A stretch of DNA of 7,678 nucleotides. Source: Bacteroidota bacterium (GTDB lineage Bacteria; Bacteroidota; Bacteroidia; Flavobacteriales; Flavobacteriaceae). Shown here piece after piece: positions 6,683 to 7,678 of the stretch (positions are counted from its first letter, which is position 1; every line of letters begins with the position of its first letter). The notes below the pieces were generated by a model, which made no database searches, was not told the DNA's origin, and saw only the letters and a list, made by a program, of their open reading frames with translations. The position numbers and the translations under genes are program-made. The stretch covers positions 1 through 7,678 of the forward strand of contig JAJRSY010000046.1 in the NCBI GenBank assembly GCA_024278565.1, written 5' to 3'.

Positions 6683-6785
6683 GGTGGAGACGGCACCAAA
6701 GCGAAACTGTCCAGATCTGTTCGATTTAGGGAAATTTGTCGTGCACCCCAAGTTTTTGTTCCATATATTTTTAAAGTCAAATCCG

Positions 6786-6793
6786 TATATTTA
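6786..6793 (+). promoter_or_regulatory. Weak candidate -7 element for rmuC
   Basis: TATATTTA matches the Bacteroidota TAnnTTTG -7 element with one mismatch and lies about 22 bases before the rmuC ATG. No -33 element is found at a suitable distance. Confidence 0.25.
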
Positions 6794-6814
6794 CCACAAA
6801 GACCCAGAACACGA

Positions 6815-7678
6815 ATGAACGTTTACATAATATACCTATTTATTGGATTGATTTGCCTGGCAGCAGGTTTCTTTCTGGGCAACTACATTCAAAATCTAAA
6901 GACCAAATCTCGTCAAAGCGCACTTGAAGAAAGAGAACAGCAATTGCGAAACCGCGCTTCTTCACTTGAAAATAGGCTAGGCGATGCCGAAGAGCACAAA
7001 GTAAACCTCCAACTTGAAAAGGAAAAGCTGGGAAATCAGATCGTACGCTACCAAGCGGATATGGAAAACCTTCATCTGAAAAACACCGAGCAAAAAGAAG
7101 AGGTAGAAAAACTCCAGGAAAAATTCACCAAAGAGTTCGAAAACCTGGCCAATAAAATACTGGAAGAAAAAAGCCTGAAATTCACCGAGCGCAACGAGAA
7201 GAACATAAAGGATATTCTTACCCCCCTCAACGAAAAAATACAATTGTTCGAGAAAAAGGTAGAGGAAAGCCAAAAAGAGAACATCAGTATTCATGCGGCC
7301 TTAAAAGAACAATTGCTGAACCTTCAGAGCCAAAATCTAAAAATCACCGAAGAGGCCGAGAACCTTACCAAAGCACTTAAAGGCGATAGTAAAATGCAGG
7401 GCAACTGGGGCGAACTGGTATTGGAACGGGTGCTTGAGAAATCAGGACTTGAAAAGGACCGTGAATACTCGGTGCAACAGAGTTTTACGCTGGAAGACGG
7501 TACACGGGTGCTTCCCGATGTGATCATACACCTTCCCGATGGCAAGAAGATGATCGTTGATTCAAAGGTCTCACTGACCGACTATGAGCGTTTTGTCAAT
7601 ACGGACGATAATGAACAACAGGCGGGTTTCCTTAAAGACCATATCAATTCCCTCCGAAGGCATGTAGATCAATTATCG
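6815..7678 (+). CDS. rmuC: DNA recombination protein RmuC (5' part; runs off the window)
   Basis: The ATG at 6815 opens a frame of exactly 288 codons to the window end with no stop. Residues about 4-24 form a single N-terminal membrane helix. Residues about 30-180 are charged, Glu/Lys/Gln-rich coiled coil. From about 185 the RmuC domain begins with LKGDSKMQGNWGELVLERVLE. It includes PD at 234-235 and DSK at 249-251, matching the PD-(D/E)xK nuclease-fold core, then VSLTDYERF. RmuC limits inversions and recombination at short inverted repeats in E. coli; its precise reaction is not settled. Compared with a usual length of roughly 450-480 residues, about 60 percent is present. It follows a repeat-bearing gap, so it is probably a separate transcription unit unrelated to B12 uptake. 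Confidence 0.93.
   Translation, partial: MNVYIIYLFIGLICLAAGFFLGNYIQNLKTKSRQSALEEREQQLRNRASSLENRLGDAEEHKVNLQLEKEKLGNQIVRYQADMENLHLKNTEQKEEVEKLQEKFTKEFENLANKILEEKSLKFTERNEKNIKDILTPLNEKIQLFEKKVEESQKENISIHAALKEQLLNLQSQNLKITEEAENLTKALKGDSKMQGNWGELVLERVLEKSGLEKDREYSVQQSFTLEDGTRVLPDVIIHLPDGKKMIVDSKVSLTDYERFVNTDDNEQQAGFLKDHINSLRRHVDQLS

Larger units (their letters stand above)
6502..6814. other. Intergenic region with GC-rich palindromes, no gene
   Basis: Small open frames on both strands here are low-complexity translations of palindromic repeats (for example the string LPAGQAG from the CCTGCCTG palindrome) with no recognisable domain. The first 60 bases after the btuD stop are AT-rich and show no clear hairpin plus T-run terminator. 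The sequence from about 6690 to the rmuC start carries only a weak promoter candidate. Confidence 0.6.

Noticed and set aside
6624..6818. 64-residue frame on the plus strand before rmuC
   Set aside because: Its sequence, including LPAGQAG, is a translation of the CCTGCCTG palindrome, a common source of false small genes.

Overview
The window looks like chromosomal DNA of a Bacteroidota species, most probably a marine-type member of the Flavobacteriaceae. The evidence is moderate GC content, A-rich leaders instead of strong Shine-Dalgarno sites, TAnnTTTG-type -7 promoter elements, lipoproteins with an acidic surface-export-like stretch after the lipobox cysteine, and proteins whose wording matches Bacteroidota versions of their families.

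Positions 1-5610 and on to 6501 form a vitamin B12 (cobalamin) uptake locus in two divergent transcription units. The leftward unit starts near 3167 with a cobalamin riboswitch (about 2929-3166), followed by a 616-residue BtuB-type TonB-dependent outer-membrane receptor (1037-2887). Five bases later comes a surface-type lipoprotein beta-propeller of the DUF5074/YncE type (1-1031, cut by the window start) that resembles the BtuG cobalamin-capture lipoproteins of Bacteroides. The rightward unit encodes an ABC importer: a lipoprotein substrate-binding protein (3434-4576, BtuF-like), a FecCD-family permease (4579-5610, BtuC-like) and an ATPase (5713-6501, BtuD-like). Together they would capture cobalamin at the surface, move it through the outer membrane using TonB energy, bind it in the periplasm and import it with ATP.

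The divergent gap 2888-3433 holds the riboswitch, a candidate hairpin over the btuB start, promoters for both directions, and a degraded REP-like palindrome. The gap 6502-6814 holds no convincing gene but contains GC-rich palindromes typical of dispersed Bacteroidota intergenic repeats. From 6815 to the window end runs the first 288 codons of rmuC, an unrelated DNA-recombination gene.

The most unusual points are the ATPase gene, whose conserved N-terminal coding sequence extends upstream of any ATG, GTG or TTG start; the apparent lack of riboswitch control over the inner-membrane half of the pathway; and the putative ribosome-site hairpin between aptamer and btuB. I saw no CRISPR array, transposase, tRNA or rRNA, and nothing that amounts to a wholly unknown system.
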